A stretch of 64,000 bases of DNA, from the NCBI GenBank assembly GCA_035510795.1, contig DATKGL010000028.1, positions 1 through 64,000 on the forward strand, read 5' to 3'. This document shows, in pieces, positions 51,876 through 60,606 of this stretch (positions are counted from its first letter, which is position 1; each line of letters starts with the position of its first letter). Made by a program: the position numbers and the translations under genes. The notes under the pieces are model-generated. The model made no database searches, was not told the DNA's origin, and saw nothing but the letters and a program-made list of their open reading frames with translations. This stretch comes from DATKGL01 sp035510795. Lineage in GTDB: Bacteria; Patescibacteriota; Saccharimonadia; Saccharimonadales; UBA4665.

Positions 51876-52288
51876 TACTTGCTACCTTTTTTAGCGCCGT
51901 ACTTTGAGCGGCCGTTTTTGCGACCGGCAACACCTTGTAGGTCGAGGCTTCCCCGGACGATGTGATATCTAACGCCCGGTAAATCCTTTACTCGGCCTCC
52001 GCGCACCAAAACGACTGCGTGCTCCTGTAAATTATGTCCTTCGCCACCGATGTACGCCCAGGCCTCATAGCCATTCGTCAAACGTACACGGGCAACTTTT
52101 CGCAGTGCCGAATTCGGTTTTTTCGGGGTCTTGGTAGTCACCTTGATGCAAACGCCTCTCTTCAACGGAGAGTGCTTTTCATAGTTAATATTCTTCAGAT
52201 TATTAGTAACACGAAGCAGAGCCGGAGATTTAGTTTTGTGAGTGACTTTAGTCCGTGGTTTACGTATTAGTTGGTTAATGGTCGGCAT
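51875..52288 (-). CDS. rpsL: Ribosomal protein S12
   Basis: 137 residues. TPKKPNSALRKVARVRLTNG and the KDLPGVRYH loop with the Asp methylthiolated in E. coli. Lys residues that confer streptomycin resistance when mutated are wild type. Follows rpoC by 23 nt. Confidence 0.97.
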   Translation of the reverse strand: MPTINQLIRKPRTKVTHKTKSPALLRVTNNLKNINYEKHSPLKRGVCIKVTTKTPKKPNSALRKVARVRLTNGYEAWAYIGGEGHNLQEHAVVLVRGGRVKDLPGVRYHIVRGSLDLQGVAGRKNGRSKYGAKKGSK

Positions 52289-52311
52289 GGTTGATTACTT
52301 TAACATCCCTA

Positions 52312-55300
52312 TTATTCTTCGTCAATTACAGGTACGTCAAGAGCCCGTGGAAGATTGCCGCCGAAGCCTGTCCCCACCGGAATCTTTCGACCCAGTATTA
52401 CATTTTCTTTCAAACCATAAAGACGGTCTATTTTACCGCTAGTGGCAGCACCTATAAGCACTCTTGTGGTATCCTGGAACGATGCGGCGCTCAAAAATGA
52501 GTCGGTGCTAAGGCTGGCTTTGGTAATACCAAGCAACAACTGGCTAAACTGAGCCGGGTGTTTCTTATTCTTCACGATGTGCGTATTGGCTTCCATGACA
52601 GCAACCTTGCTAGCAATATCGCCAGTAACGAATTCGCTGTCACCCGGATCTTCAATTTGGACACGACTGAACATCTGCCGGACAATTATCTCAAGATGCT
52701 TATCGGCAATATTTTGACCTTGGGATGCAAAAATTTTGAGAATCTCATTCATGATGTAACGCTGGGTTGATTCAACACCCTGAAGTCGCATTAGATCATG
52801 AAGATTAATTGATCCGCTTGTCAGCCTTTGGCCGGCAATCACAGTATCGCCATCAGTAGTCAGTAGCCGCTTAAACCCAGGAATCTCGTAGCGCAAAGAA
52901 TTCTTTTCTTTGACCGGCACGATGATTATCGCCTTGTCGGTTATTTCGGCATGCCCGGAAATTGGTGCCAGTAATTGATTTATGCCGTGCTTGTCTGTAG
53001 CCAGAATATCTCCGACACCAATATCTGTGCCACTGGCAATTTTCGCTATCCGGCCGTCAAGCGGTACCGTAATTTTCTTCTTGCTGTCAGAAGTTATTTG
53101 GACGACGTAGTGATCACCTTCTTCCCAAACATTAGCCGTACCGGCAATGTCGGCAAGATAGGCCTGACCTTTTGGCGTCCGGGCTTCGAATAACTCTTCG
53201 ACACGGCTCAAACCTTCAGCTGTGTCATCGGCCAAAACGGCGCCTGAACGGTGTTTTGAGTCAAGCGAGAGCTGAGTACCCGGTTCACCGATACTCTGGG
53301 CAGCAATGACGCCTATAGGATGGTGGTTTGCCACCAGCAAGCCGGTTGCCGGATCCAATCCGTAGGCTTTCTGCTGGACTCCGCGGGAAGTACTTGAACT
53401 GAGCAGGCTCATTATTTTAGCGTTGTCAATTTTCATATCATCGTTAATTTTTTGGGCAGCATCCGGCGTAATTAATTCGCCTCTACGTACGTACTTTCCG
53501 ATGTCTTCAGCCGCAAATCGGCCTTCCAGTCTCGATGAGTACGGAATACCGACTTCTTCAGCATCAGACCGAAGCATAGCGAAACCGAGATCCTCAAGCT
53601 CTTCATCAATCGTAAATACATCTTGAGCGACATCAACCAGCCGTCGAGTCAGATAGCCGGCATCAGCGGTCTTGAGGGCGATATCAATAATAGCCTTCCT
53701 GGTTCCGCGGGTTGCCGTAAAGTATTCCAGCTGAGTTAACCCATGGCTATAACCAGATGTAACGGGCAATTCGATGGGCTGTCCAGATGCATCAGAGAAA
53801 ACACCGAGCATCCCGACACACATTTTCATTTGCGAGATATTCCCTCGAGCACCTGACGTGATAGCGACCGCCATAGATGACTCTTCAGTCTCCATCTGCT
53901 TGGCGAGAATGTTCTGAACCCGGCTGTCGATTTTAGTCCATGTTTCAACTGTTAAACGATACCGTTCGCCTTCGGTGATAAAACCTTGGTCAAATTGCTC
54001 ACTGATAGCAGTTGTTGCCGCTTCGCCTTCGGCAATAAGCTCATCCAGACCCTGAATCTTACTAAAGTCGGACATACCAATCGACAGACCGGAAATCGTA
54101 GCATATTCAAAACCCAAATCTTTAAGGTCGTCGGCGATTTCGGCGGTTATGTCCGAACCGTACTTTTGGTAGACCCGGGCCATTACTTGCTGTAATCGCT
54201 TCTTAGTCATTACTTCGTTATAAAAATGAAAATCTTCCGGGAAAATCTCGTTGAACAGCAGGCGGCCAAGAGTAGTTTCACGGACTTCGCCGCGGAAAGG
54301 TACTCTAATGAAGTTTTGTAGCTTTATAACTCCGTTGTTGAGAGCCATTATGGCTTCGTCGATACTTATATACGAATTAAGCTTTTCCGGTCGGACGATA
54401 GAAGTCCGTTCATAGGTCAGGTAGTAACAGCCTAAGACAATGTCTTGTTCGATATGAAGAATCGGTGAGCCATCGGCTGGCTTCAAAAGATTGTGGTTGG
54501 CGGCCATGATTTCTTTAGCTTCAAGCTGTGCCTCGTCGCTTAATGGTAGGTGAACAGCCATTTGGTCGCCATCGAAATCGGCGTTAAATCCTTTACAGAC
54601 CAGTGGATGGAGCTGGATAGCCCTTCCCTCAATGAGAACCGGCTGAAAGGCTTGAATGCTTAAACGGTGCAAACTTGGAGCGCGGTTCAGCAATACGTAT
54701 TTGCCCCGAATAACTTCATCCAAAGCATCCCAAACGGCTGTTTCGCCGGTTTCAATCATACGACTAGCGGACCGGATATTGTGGGCTTGATCGCGAATAA
54801 TGAGTTCACCGATTACGAACGGCTTAAACAACTCCAGAGCCATCATTTTCGGAATACCGCATTGATGAATTTTTAGTTCCGGGCCTGAGACAATAACCGA
54901 GCGGCCAGAATAATCAACGCGCTTACCCAACAAGTTCTGGCGGAAGCGTCCTTGTTTGCCTTTGAGCATATCGCTGAGCGATTTCAGTCGTCGGCGCTGG
55001 CCGGTGGCTGCGACAGCTCGTCCGCCACGGGCATTATTATTATCGATTAGGGCATCAACAGCTTCCTGGAGCATCCTCTGCTCGTTGCGCCGGATAACTT
55101 CTGGGGCATTAAGCTCGATCAATTTTTTCAGGCGGTTATTGCGGTTAATGACACGACGGTATAAATCGTTGAGGTCCGAGGTCGCAAATCGGCCACCGGT
55201 CAGTTGTACCATTGGCCTTAGATCGGGCGGGATTACCGGTAGTACCGAGATGCATGTTGAGTCAGGTTTAATGCCGGCCCGCTGCATGCCTTCTAGCAGG

Positions 55301-56133
55301 CGTAGTCGTTTCATAATCTTCTTTTTGCGTTGGCCTTTAGCTACTTCTGCGTCTTCAGTCAAAACTTTAATCAGCTGCGTAAGGTCAACTTCGACCAGTA
55401 AATCTCTAAGAGCAGAACCGCCCATGCCGACCTGGATTAGCTTTTGGAATTCATCAGGCAATGAACGGTAATCGGTTTCACTGATAAGGTTTCGTTTTTC
55501 GAAGCTAATTAACTGATCATGCTCCATCTGATAAGTGTCGACAAGCTCTTCCATTTCTTTGGTTTGCGCCTCAGCCAAAGCCTTAATATCAGCGTTTTCT
55601 GCTTGGGCTTCTTGTTCATAACGGATTTTGATGGCTTCCTTGGCCGCCTCAAACTGGGCTTCTTTATCGGCCAAAAGCTGATCGCGCTTATCGGTATCTA
55701 CATTCTTGATAATATAACTGGCGAAGTATGCCACTCGTTCCAGGTTCTTGACAGTCATGCCCAACAGCAAACCGATCGCAGATGGAGTTCCGCGCAAAAA
55801 CCAAATGTGCGCAACCGGGACCGCCAGGCTGATGTGGCCCATGCGTTCTCGGCGGACAATGCTCCTGGTTACTAATTCGCCTTTTTTGTCGACAGCTGCT
55901 TCGCGGGTGCGGACGCCCTTATATTTAGCGTCATGAGGGTTAATATCTTTTACTGGACCGAAAATTCTTTCGCAAAAGAGTCCGTCGCGTTCTGGTTTTT
56001 GAGTTCGGTAATTAATTGTTTCGGGTTTGGTGACCTCGCCATAGCTCCACTCCAAGACATCATCGGGGCTAGCTACCGCCAAGCGGACAGCATCAAAGTC
56101 GGCAATATCGGTACCGTAAGAATAATTACGCAT
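52312..56133 (-). CDS. rpoC: RNA polymerase beta' subunit lacking both zinc sites, unusual trigger loop
   Basis: 1273 residues. The catalytic NADFDGDQ (517-524) is intact, and the bridge helix region ESSMAVAITSGARGNIS is normal. The N-terminal zinc-binding domain at about 62-90 (after KPERDGLFCERIFGPVKD) has none of the four usual cysteines. The second zinc site also has none: the segments equivalent to E. coli Cys814 and Cys888/895/898 are about 843-847 and 911-923. The trigger-loop signature after IGEPGTQL, usually MRTFH, reads LDSKH (957-961), keeping only the His. It is followed 23 nt later by rpsL and preceded by rpoB, 2 nt apart. Confidence 0.97.
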   Translation of the reverse strand: MRNYSYGTDIADFDAVRLAVASPDDVLEWSYGEVTKPETINYRTQKPERDGLFCERIFGPVKDINPHDAKYKGVRTREAAVDKKGELVTRSIVRRERMGHISLAVPVAHIWFLRGTPSAIGLLLGMTVKNLERVAYFASYIIKNVDTDKRDQLLADKEAQFEAAKEAIKIRYEQEAQAENADIKALAEAQTKEMEELVDTYQMEHDQLISFEKRNLISETDYRSLPDEFQKLIQVGMGGSALRDLLVEVDLTQLIKVLTEDAEVAKGQRKKKIMKRLRLLEGMQRAGIKPDSTCISVLPVIPPDLRPMVQLTGGRFATSDLNDLYRRVINRNNRLKKLIELNAPEVIRRNEQRMLQEAVDALIDNNNARGGRAVAATGQRRRLKSLSDMLKGKQGRFRQNLLGKRVDYSGRSVIVSGPELKIHQCGIPKMMALELFKPFVIGELIIRDQAHNIRSASRMIETGETAVWDALDEVIRGKYVLLNRAPSLHRLSIQAFQPVLIEGRAIQLHPLVCKGFNADFDGDQMAVHLPLSDEAQLEAKEIMAANHNLLKPADGSPILHIEQDIVLGCYYLTYERTSIVRPEKLNSYISIDEAIMALNNGVIKLQNFIRVPFRGEVRETTLGRLLFNEIFPEDFHFYNEVMTKKRLQQVMARVYQKYGSDITAEIADDLKDLGFEYATISGLSIGMSDFSKIQGLDELIAEGEAATTAISEQFDQGFITEGERYRLTVETWTKIDSRVQNILAKQMETEESSMAVAITSGARGNISQMKMCVGMLGVFSDASGQPIELPVTSGYSHGLTQLEYFTATRGTRKAIIDIALKTADAGYLTRRLVDVAQDVFTIDEELEDLGFAMLRSDAEEVGIPYSSRLEGRFAAEDIGKYVRRGELITPDAAQKINDDMKIDNAKIMSLLSSSTSRGVQQKAYGLDPATGLLVANHHPIGVIAAQSIGEPGTQLSLDSKHRSGAVLADDTAEGLSRVEELFEARTPKGQAYLADIAGTANVWEEGDHYVVQITSDSKKKITVPLDGRIAKIASGTDIGVGDILATDKHGINQLLAPISGHAEITDKAIIIVPVKEKNSLRYEIPGFKRLLTTDGDTVIAGQRLTSGSINLHDLMRLQGVESTQRYIMNEILKIFASQGQNIADKHLEIIVRQMFSRVQIEDPGDSEFVTGDIASKVAVMEANTHIVKNKKHPAQFSQLLLGITKASLSTDSFLSAASFQDTTRVLIGAATSGKIDRLYGLKENVILGRKIPVGTGFGGNLPRALDVPVIDEE

Positions 56134-56135
56134 AG

Positions 56136-59100
56136 CTACTCCTCACTTTCGTTAGTTTCAAGCACAGTGATATCTGCGTCGTCGTTAGTTGCATCTGTCG
56201 GAACTTTTGTCAGACTGTCAAGTTCATCATCAACACCAATCTCCGAGAAGCCATCAACACCGGCGTCCTCGGTCACATCAATATCGGACTCCTCCGGCTC
56301 GGGTACATCTATTTTCGACTGGTGCATAGCTTCATCTTTAATGCTCTCCGCCAGAATCGCCTCGGCATCAACTAATTTATCAGAACTAATCAGATCAACC
56401 TTCAAGCCTAATCCTTGCAGTTCTTTAACCAGAACATTAAAGCTTTCCGGGACTTTAGGACCAACAATAGGAATCCGCTTAATAATCGACTCATAGGCTT
56501 TGCTGCGGCCGTAAACGTCATCTGATTTAATGGTCAGCATTTCCTGCAGGGTGCTAGCGGCACCATATGCTTCAAGCGCCCAGACTTCCATTTCTCCGAA
56601 TCGCTGGCCGCCGTTTTGCGCTTTTCCGCCCAATGGCTGTTGGGTAACCATTGTATACGGGCCGGTCGAGCGGGCATGAATCTTGTCGGCAATCATATGG
56701 TTAAGTTTGATCATATACATGCACCCGACGGTTGTTCGTTCAGAAAAAGCTTCTCCGGTCCGGCCGTCAAATAGCTGTTGCTTGCCATCTTCCGGTAAAT
56801 TGGCCTTTTTAAATAATTCCATGATCTTTTCGGCCGGAACGCCATCAAACGCCGGACTGGCAACTTTTATACCAAGAGCCCTGGCTGCCATGCCGAGGTG
56901 CGTTTCAAACAGCTGACCAACGTTCATGCGGCTAGGGACGCCGAGCGGGTTTAGGATAATCTCAATCGGTTCCCCGTCGGCCGTAAATGGCATGTCTTCG
57001 ACTGGCAAAATTCGAGCAATTACACCCTTGTTGCCGTGTCGTCCGCCTAACTTGTCGCCGACGGCAATTTTACGCATCTGTGCCACAAATACCTGAATTT
57101 GCATCAATACGCCAGCTTTTAACTCATGCCCGGTAGACTTGCTGAAAATTTTGACTCCGACAACTTTTCCATGCTTACCATTGCTCATTCTTTGAGATGT
57201 GTCGCGAACTTCCTTGGCTTTTTCGCCAAATATAGCCCGCAGCAAACGCTCTTCGGAACTTAATTCTTGTTCACCTTTAGGGGTAATTTTTCCGACTAGG
57301 ATATCGCCTGGGTGTACTTCGGCGCCAATTCTGACAATTCCGTCCTCGTCGAGATGCCGGAGTGCTTCTTCGCTGACATTAGGAATGTCACGGGTAACAA
57401 CTTCCGGGCCCAATTTCGTCTCTCTTACTTCAATCATAAAATCAACGATATTGATCGACGTTAGCGTATCGTCTTCGACTAGTTTGCGTGAGACAATAAT
57501 TGCGTCTTCGAAGTTGTATCCGGCCCACGGCATGAAGGCGACAATCAAATCGCGGCCCAAGGCCAATTCGCCATCGGCAATGCTCATTCCTTCGAATAAA
57601 ACATCACCGACTTTAACTTTAGTGCCGCTTCTTACGACGACTTTTTGATTTATGCTGGTGCCCTCATTACTTCTGACGAAATGCTGAGGATGATAGGTTT
57701 TCGTGACATTAGCATACTTAACCACTACCTCATCAGCAGTCGCCAAAGTAACTTCGCCCGGCCCCTCGGCCAAGAATAATTGCCCGGTGTTTTGGGCAGC
57801 GGCAACTTCAACACCAGTTCCGACGATAGGTGCTGCCGGCTGAATTAGGGGCACTGCTTGTCGCTGTTGGTTGCTACCCATAAGACTGCGATAGACATAA
57901 TCTTTTTCAATAAATGGGATCAACCCGGCACTTGAACCGATAATTTGATTGCGGGCGGCATCAATATGAGTCGCTTCATTAGCATCAACATGCCCAAATT
58001 GCAAAAATTTACGGGCACTGACACGGTCATTAACGAAATATCCATCATCGTCTAGTTCTTCGCCGGCGCTGGCAATTATTGCGCCATCTTCTTCGGCGGC
58101 ATCAAGATAAACAATTTCGTTAGTGACCTTGGCTTTAACGGGCCAGGTGACCTGGCTTTTAACGGCAGCTAACTTGGCGGCATCACCGGCTGTTATTTTC
58201 TTTCCAGCTTTTACAATCACTTTCCCTTTTTCATTTTCTAAGTCGACGAAGGCGATATGGCCGGCAATCTTTTTAGCGGGAACAGCATTTACAATCTTGC
58301 GGTAGGGTGTTTCGATAAAGCCGTAATCATTTATGCGGGCATAGTTCGCTAGATTAAGAACCAGACCAACGTTGGCTCCCTCCGGAGTTTCAACTGCACA
58401 GATACGGCCGTAGTGAGTAGCGTGGGCATCACGAACCTCAAAGCCGGCTCTTTCGCGGGATAATCCACCAGGACCCATGGAGCTTAAACGACGTTTATGG
58501 GCTAGCTCGCTCAAGGGATTGATTTGATCCATGAACTGACTTAGCTGCGAGCTGGCAAAAAACTCACGGACGGCAGCAACAACTGGGCGGGCATTTATTA
58601 ATTGAGAAGGAGTAACAGTCTCGATCTCACTCATGCTCATGCGGTCTTTAGTATTGCGCTCCATTCTAAGCAGACCGATCCGGAACTGCCTTTGAACCAG
58701 TTCGCCGACCAGTTTTACGCGGCGGCTGGATAGGCTATCAATATCATCAGCGGGTTCTTGCGTATTGTTGAGACGAATTATTTCAGCAATTATCGCGACT
58801 AGATCCTCCAGCCTCATAACCCGGTTTTCCATAGTATTAGGAACTTTGAGGTCTAACCGTTTATTAATTTTGTAGCGTCCAACGCGGCTGAAATCAAATC
58901 TTTTAAAGTTATAGAACATGTTTTCAAGTAGTCCACGGGCATTGTCTACGGTCGCTAAATCACCAGGTCTCAACCGGCGGTAAACTTCAATTAGGGCATC
59001 GTTTTGGCCTTTTGAAGGATCTTTTTCCAAGGTAACATCAAGATAATTAATACGTCCTTGGTCGACATGCTTAAATGCGTCCCGCATTTGGGCTTCGTTC

Positions 59101-59708
59101 ATTCCTAAGGCCTTTAGGAGAGTAGTGACGGCAATCTTTCGTTTGCGGTCGATTTTTACGTAGATCGCTCCAGAACTGGCGGTTTCAAATTCCAGCCATG
59201 CTCCGCGCCCAGGTATCAGCTTGGCGCCATATAAATTTGTTACGCCGTGCTGGTCGGCAGTGAAAAAGACACCACTAGAGCGGATCAACTGGCTAACGAC
59301 GACTCTTTCGGCGCCATTAATAACAAATGTCCCGCGGTCGGTCATCCAAGGATAGTCGCCAAGGTAAATTTCCTGCTCTTTAACTTCGCCCGTTACTTTG
59401 TTTGTCAGCTCAACAGTAGCTTTAATCGGTGCTTCATAAGATACGTTATTCTCACGAGCTTCGGCTTCGGACATCTTCGGGTTTTCGAACCTATAACCCT
59501 TAAAGCTTAAGCTGAGTTTGGCGCCGGTATAGTCTTCGATTGGACTAATCTCGGCTAGTAACTCACCCAAGCCTTCTTCGATAAACCATTGGAATGATTT
59601 ATTCTGATGACTGATTAAATTAGGTAAGTCAATTACGTCGTGAGATTTTGTGAAGTATTGTCGATTTGAAGTTTTAATGTTCCCGCTAGCAGTGGTTTGT
59701 TTAGGCAT
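56136..59708 (-). CDS. rpoB: RNA polymerase beta subunit with an acidic C-terminal tail
   Basis: 1190 residues. The rifampicin region SSQLSQFMDQINPLSE, HKRRLSSMGPGGLSRERAG keeps Asp, His and Ser at the positions that give rifampicin resistance when mutated. The catalytic GDKLGGRHGNKG is present. After the normal end (SFNVLVKELQGLGLKVDL) about 84 further residues follow, rich in Asp and Glu. Forms the pair with rpoC; transcription probably begins in the 244-nt gap upstream. Confidence 0.97.
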   Translation of the reverse strand: MPKQTTASGNIKTSNRQYFTKSHDVIDLPNLISHQNKSFQWFIEEGLGELLAEISPIEDYTGAKLSLSFKGYRFENPKMSEAEARENNVSYEAPIKATVELTNKVTGEVKEQEIYLGDYPWMTDRGTFVINGAERVVVSQLIRSSGVFFTADQHGVTNLYGAKLIPGRGAWLEFETASSGAIYVKIDRKRKIAVTTLLKALGMNEAQMRDAFKHVDQGRINYLDVTLEKDPSKGQNDALIEVYRRLRPGDLATVDNARGLLENMFYNFKRFDFSRVGRYKINKRLDLKVPNTMENRVMRLEDLVAIIAEIIRLNNTQEPADDIDSLSSRRVKLVGELVQRQFRIGLLRMERNTKDRMSMSEIETVTPSQLINARPVVAAVREFFASSQLSQFMDQINPLSELAHKRRLSSMGPGGLSRERAGFEVRDAHATHYGRICAVETPEGANVGLVLNLANYARINDYGFIETPYRKIVNAVPAKKIAGHIAFVDLENEKGKVIVKAGKKITAGDAAKLAAVKSQVTWPVKAKVTNEIVYLDAAEEDGAIIASAGEELDDDGYFVNDRVSARKFLQFGHVDANEATHIDAARNQIIGSSAGLIPFIEKDYVYRSLMGSNQQRQAVPLIQPAAPIVGTGVEVAAAQNTGQLFLAEGPGEVTLATADEVVVKYANVTKTYHPQHFVRSNEGTSINQKVVVRSGTKVKVGDVLFEGMSIADGELALGRDLIVAFMPWAGYNFEDAIIVSRKLVEDDTLTSINIVDFMIEVRETKLGPEVVTRDIPNVSEEALRHLDEDGIVRIGAEVHPGDILVGKITPKGEQELSSEERLLRAIFGEKAKEVRDTSQRMSNGKHGKVVGVKIFSKSTGHELKAGVLMQIQVFVAQMRKIAVGDKLGGRHGNKGVIARILPVEDMPFTADGEPIEIILNPLGVPSRMNVGQLFETHLGMAARALGIKVASPAFDGVPAEKIMELFKKANLPEDGKQQLFDGRTGEAFSERTTVGCMYMIKLNHMIADKIHARSTGPYTMVTQQPLGGKAQNGGQRFGEMEVWALEAYGAASTLQEMLTIKSDDVYGRSKAYESIIKRIPIVGPKVPESFNVLVKELQGLGLKVDLISSDKLVDAEAILAESIKDEAMHQSKIDVPEPEESDIDVTEDAGVDGFSEIGVDDELDSLTKVPTDATNDDADITVLETNESEE

Positions 59709-59729
59709 ATATGACTTAATATCCTCTAT

Positions 59730-59749
59730 CTAATTTTGACAAAAATTAG
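59730..59749. repeat. 8-bp inverted repeat in the rpoB leader
   Basis: CTAATTTT-GACA-AAAATTAG lies 21 nt before the rpoB ATG; A/T-rich except for the terminal pairs. As RNA it may be a weak hairpin near the start; as DNA a palindromic site. Confidence 0.35.
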
Positions 59750-59917
59750 CTTATTACCCATTGAGCAATCTTATTGCACGTTAACGATTAATGAATTGTT
59801 GTAGTTTTTGCTGTGAAGATTACTAAGCGGCTGTTTTTGGCGCCATTTCTAAACAACAATAGCACGGCCTTGCTTACACTACTTCTTAAGTTTAAGTTTG
59901 AACGACAAAAATTTAAT

Positions 59918-59923
59918 TGTCAA
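59918..59923 (-). promoter_or_regulatory. Putative -35 of rpoB-rpoC
   Basis: A perfect TTGACA on the minus strand in the clpP-rpoB gap. The -10 at 17-18 nt is poor (CAAACT/AAACTT). If used, the leader is about 180 nt with no other feature than the inverted repeat at 59730-59749. Confidence 0.35.
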
Positions 59924-59952
59924 GTCTTTTTTTACTCGCAATACAACGTTTT

Positions 59953-60543
59953 TTATTTGGAGGTTATGACAGCGTCAACTAAGCCGTATTTTTTCGCTTC
60001 CTCTGCCGTCATCCAGTAATCTCTTTCCATATCTTCCTGGATTTTTTTGAGGGGTTTACCAGTATTTTTGGCCATTATCTCATTCAGGCGCAATTTAATG
60101 CGGATCGATTCTTTAAGATCAATTTCCATGTCAGTTACTTTACCTTTAGTGCCGCTGCTCGGCTGGTGAATCATGACAGAAGCGTTGGGCAGGATAAATC
60201 TCTTCCCTATAGCGCCAGAACTTAACAAAAATGCTGCTGCTGAAGCTTGGACACCTATTCCTACTGTCTGGACGTCGCAATTGACGTATTGCATTGTGTC
60301 ATAAATAGCTAGGGCATCATATATAGTTCCACCGGGACTGTTGATATATAGATAAATGTCTTTTTTCGGGTCTTCGGCTTGCAAAAATAACAGCTGGGCG
60401 ACAATTAAATTGGCAGTTGCTTCATTGACATCGCTGCCGAGAAATACGATCCGGTCTTTTAATAAGCGGCTGTAAATGTCATAGGCTCGCTCATAACGGC
60501 CTTCGCTTTCAATTACAGTCGGCACTAATACTTGATTTCTCAT
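59953..60543 (-). CDS. clpP: ATP-dependent Clp protease proteolytic subunit
   Basis: 196 residues. Catalytic triad Ser101 (GVQASAAAF), His126 (MIHQPSSG) and Asp175 (QEDMERDYWM). Forms the double heptamer with ClpX/ClpC ATPases. The promoter contains a perfect CIRCE site, so heat-shock repression by HrcA is predicted. The start follows GAGAGGTAATA with an SD-like GAGAGG. Confidence 0.97.
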   Translation of the reverse strand: MRNQVLVPTVIESEGRYERAYDIYSRLLKDRIVFLGSDVNEATANLIVAQLLFLQAEDPKKDIYLYINSPGGTIYDALAIYDTMQYVNCDVQTVGIGVQASAAAFLLSSGAIGKRFILPNASVMIHQPSSGTKGKVTDMEIDLKESIRIKLRLNEIMAKNTGKPLKKIQEDMERDYWMTAEEAKKYGLVDAVITSK

Positions 60544-60568
60544 TATTACCTCTCAATTATCTATATTC

Positions 60569-60597
60569 ATGATACCGACTTAGCACTCTCAAGTCAA
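60569..60597 (-). promoter_or_regulatory. Promoter of clpP
   Basis: TTGACT and TATCAT with 17 nt spacing on the minus strand. The CIRCE element spans the -35 and spacer. Confidence 0.65.
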
Positions 60598-60606
60598 GAG
60601 TGCTAA
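60580..60606. promoter_or_regulatory. CIRCE operator (HrcA site) of clpP
   Basis: TTAGCACTC-9 nt-GAGTGCTAA, identical to the CIRCE consensus in both arms. It overlaps the clpP -35 region and the last codons and stop of tig. HrcA binding here would block clpP transcription under non-stress conditions. hrcA itself is not in this window. Confidence 0.92.

Noticed and set aside
54956..55471. 171-aa open frame on the plus strand inside rpoC
   Set aside because: Antisense shadow of rpoC; the translation is Arg/Ser-rich low-complexity sequence typical of reversed coding DNA and has no SD or domain.
55933..56496. 187-aa open frame on the plus strand across the rpoB/rpoC junction
   Set aside because: Ser-rich translation mirrors the acidic tail of rpoB on the other strand; no independent evidence.
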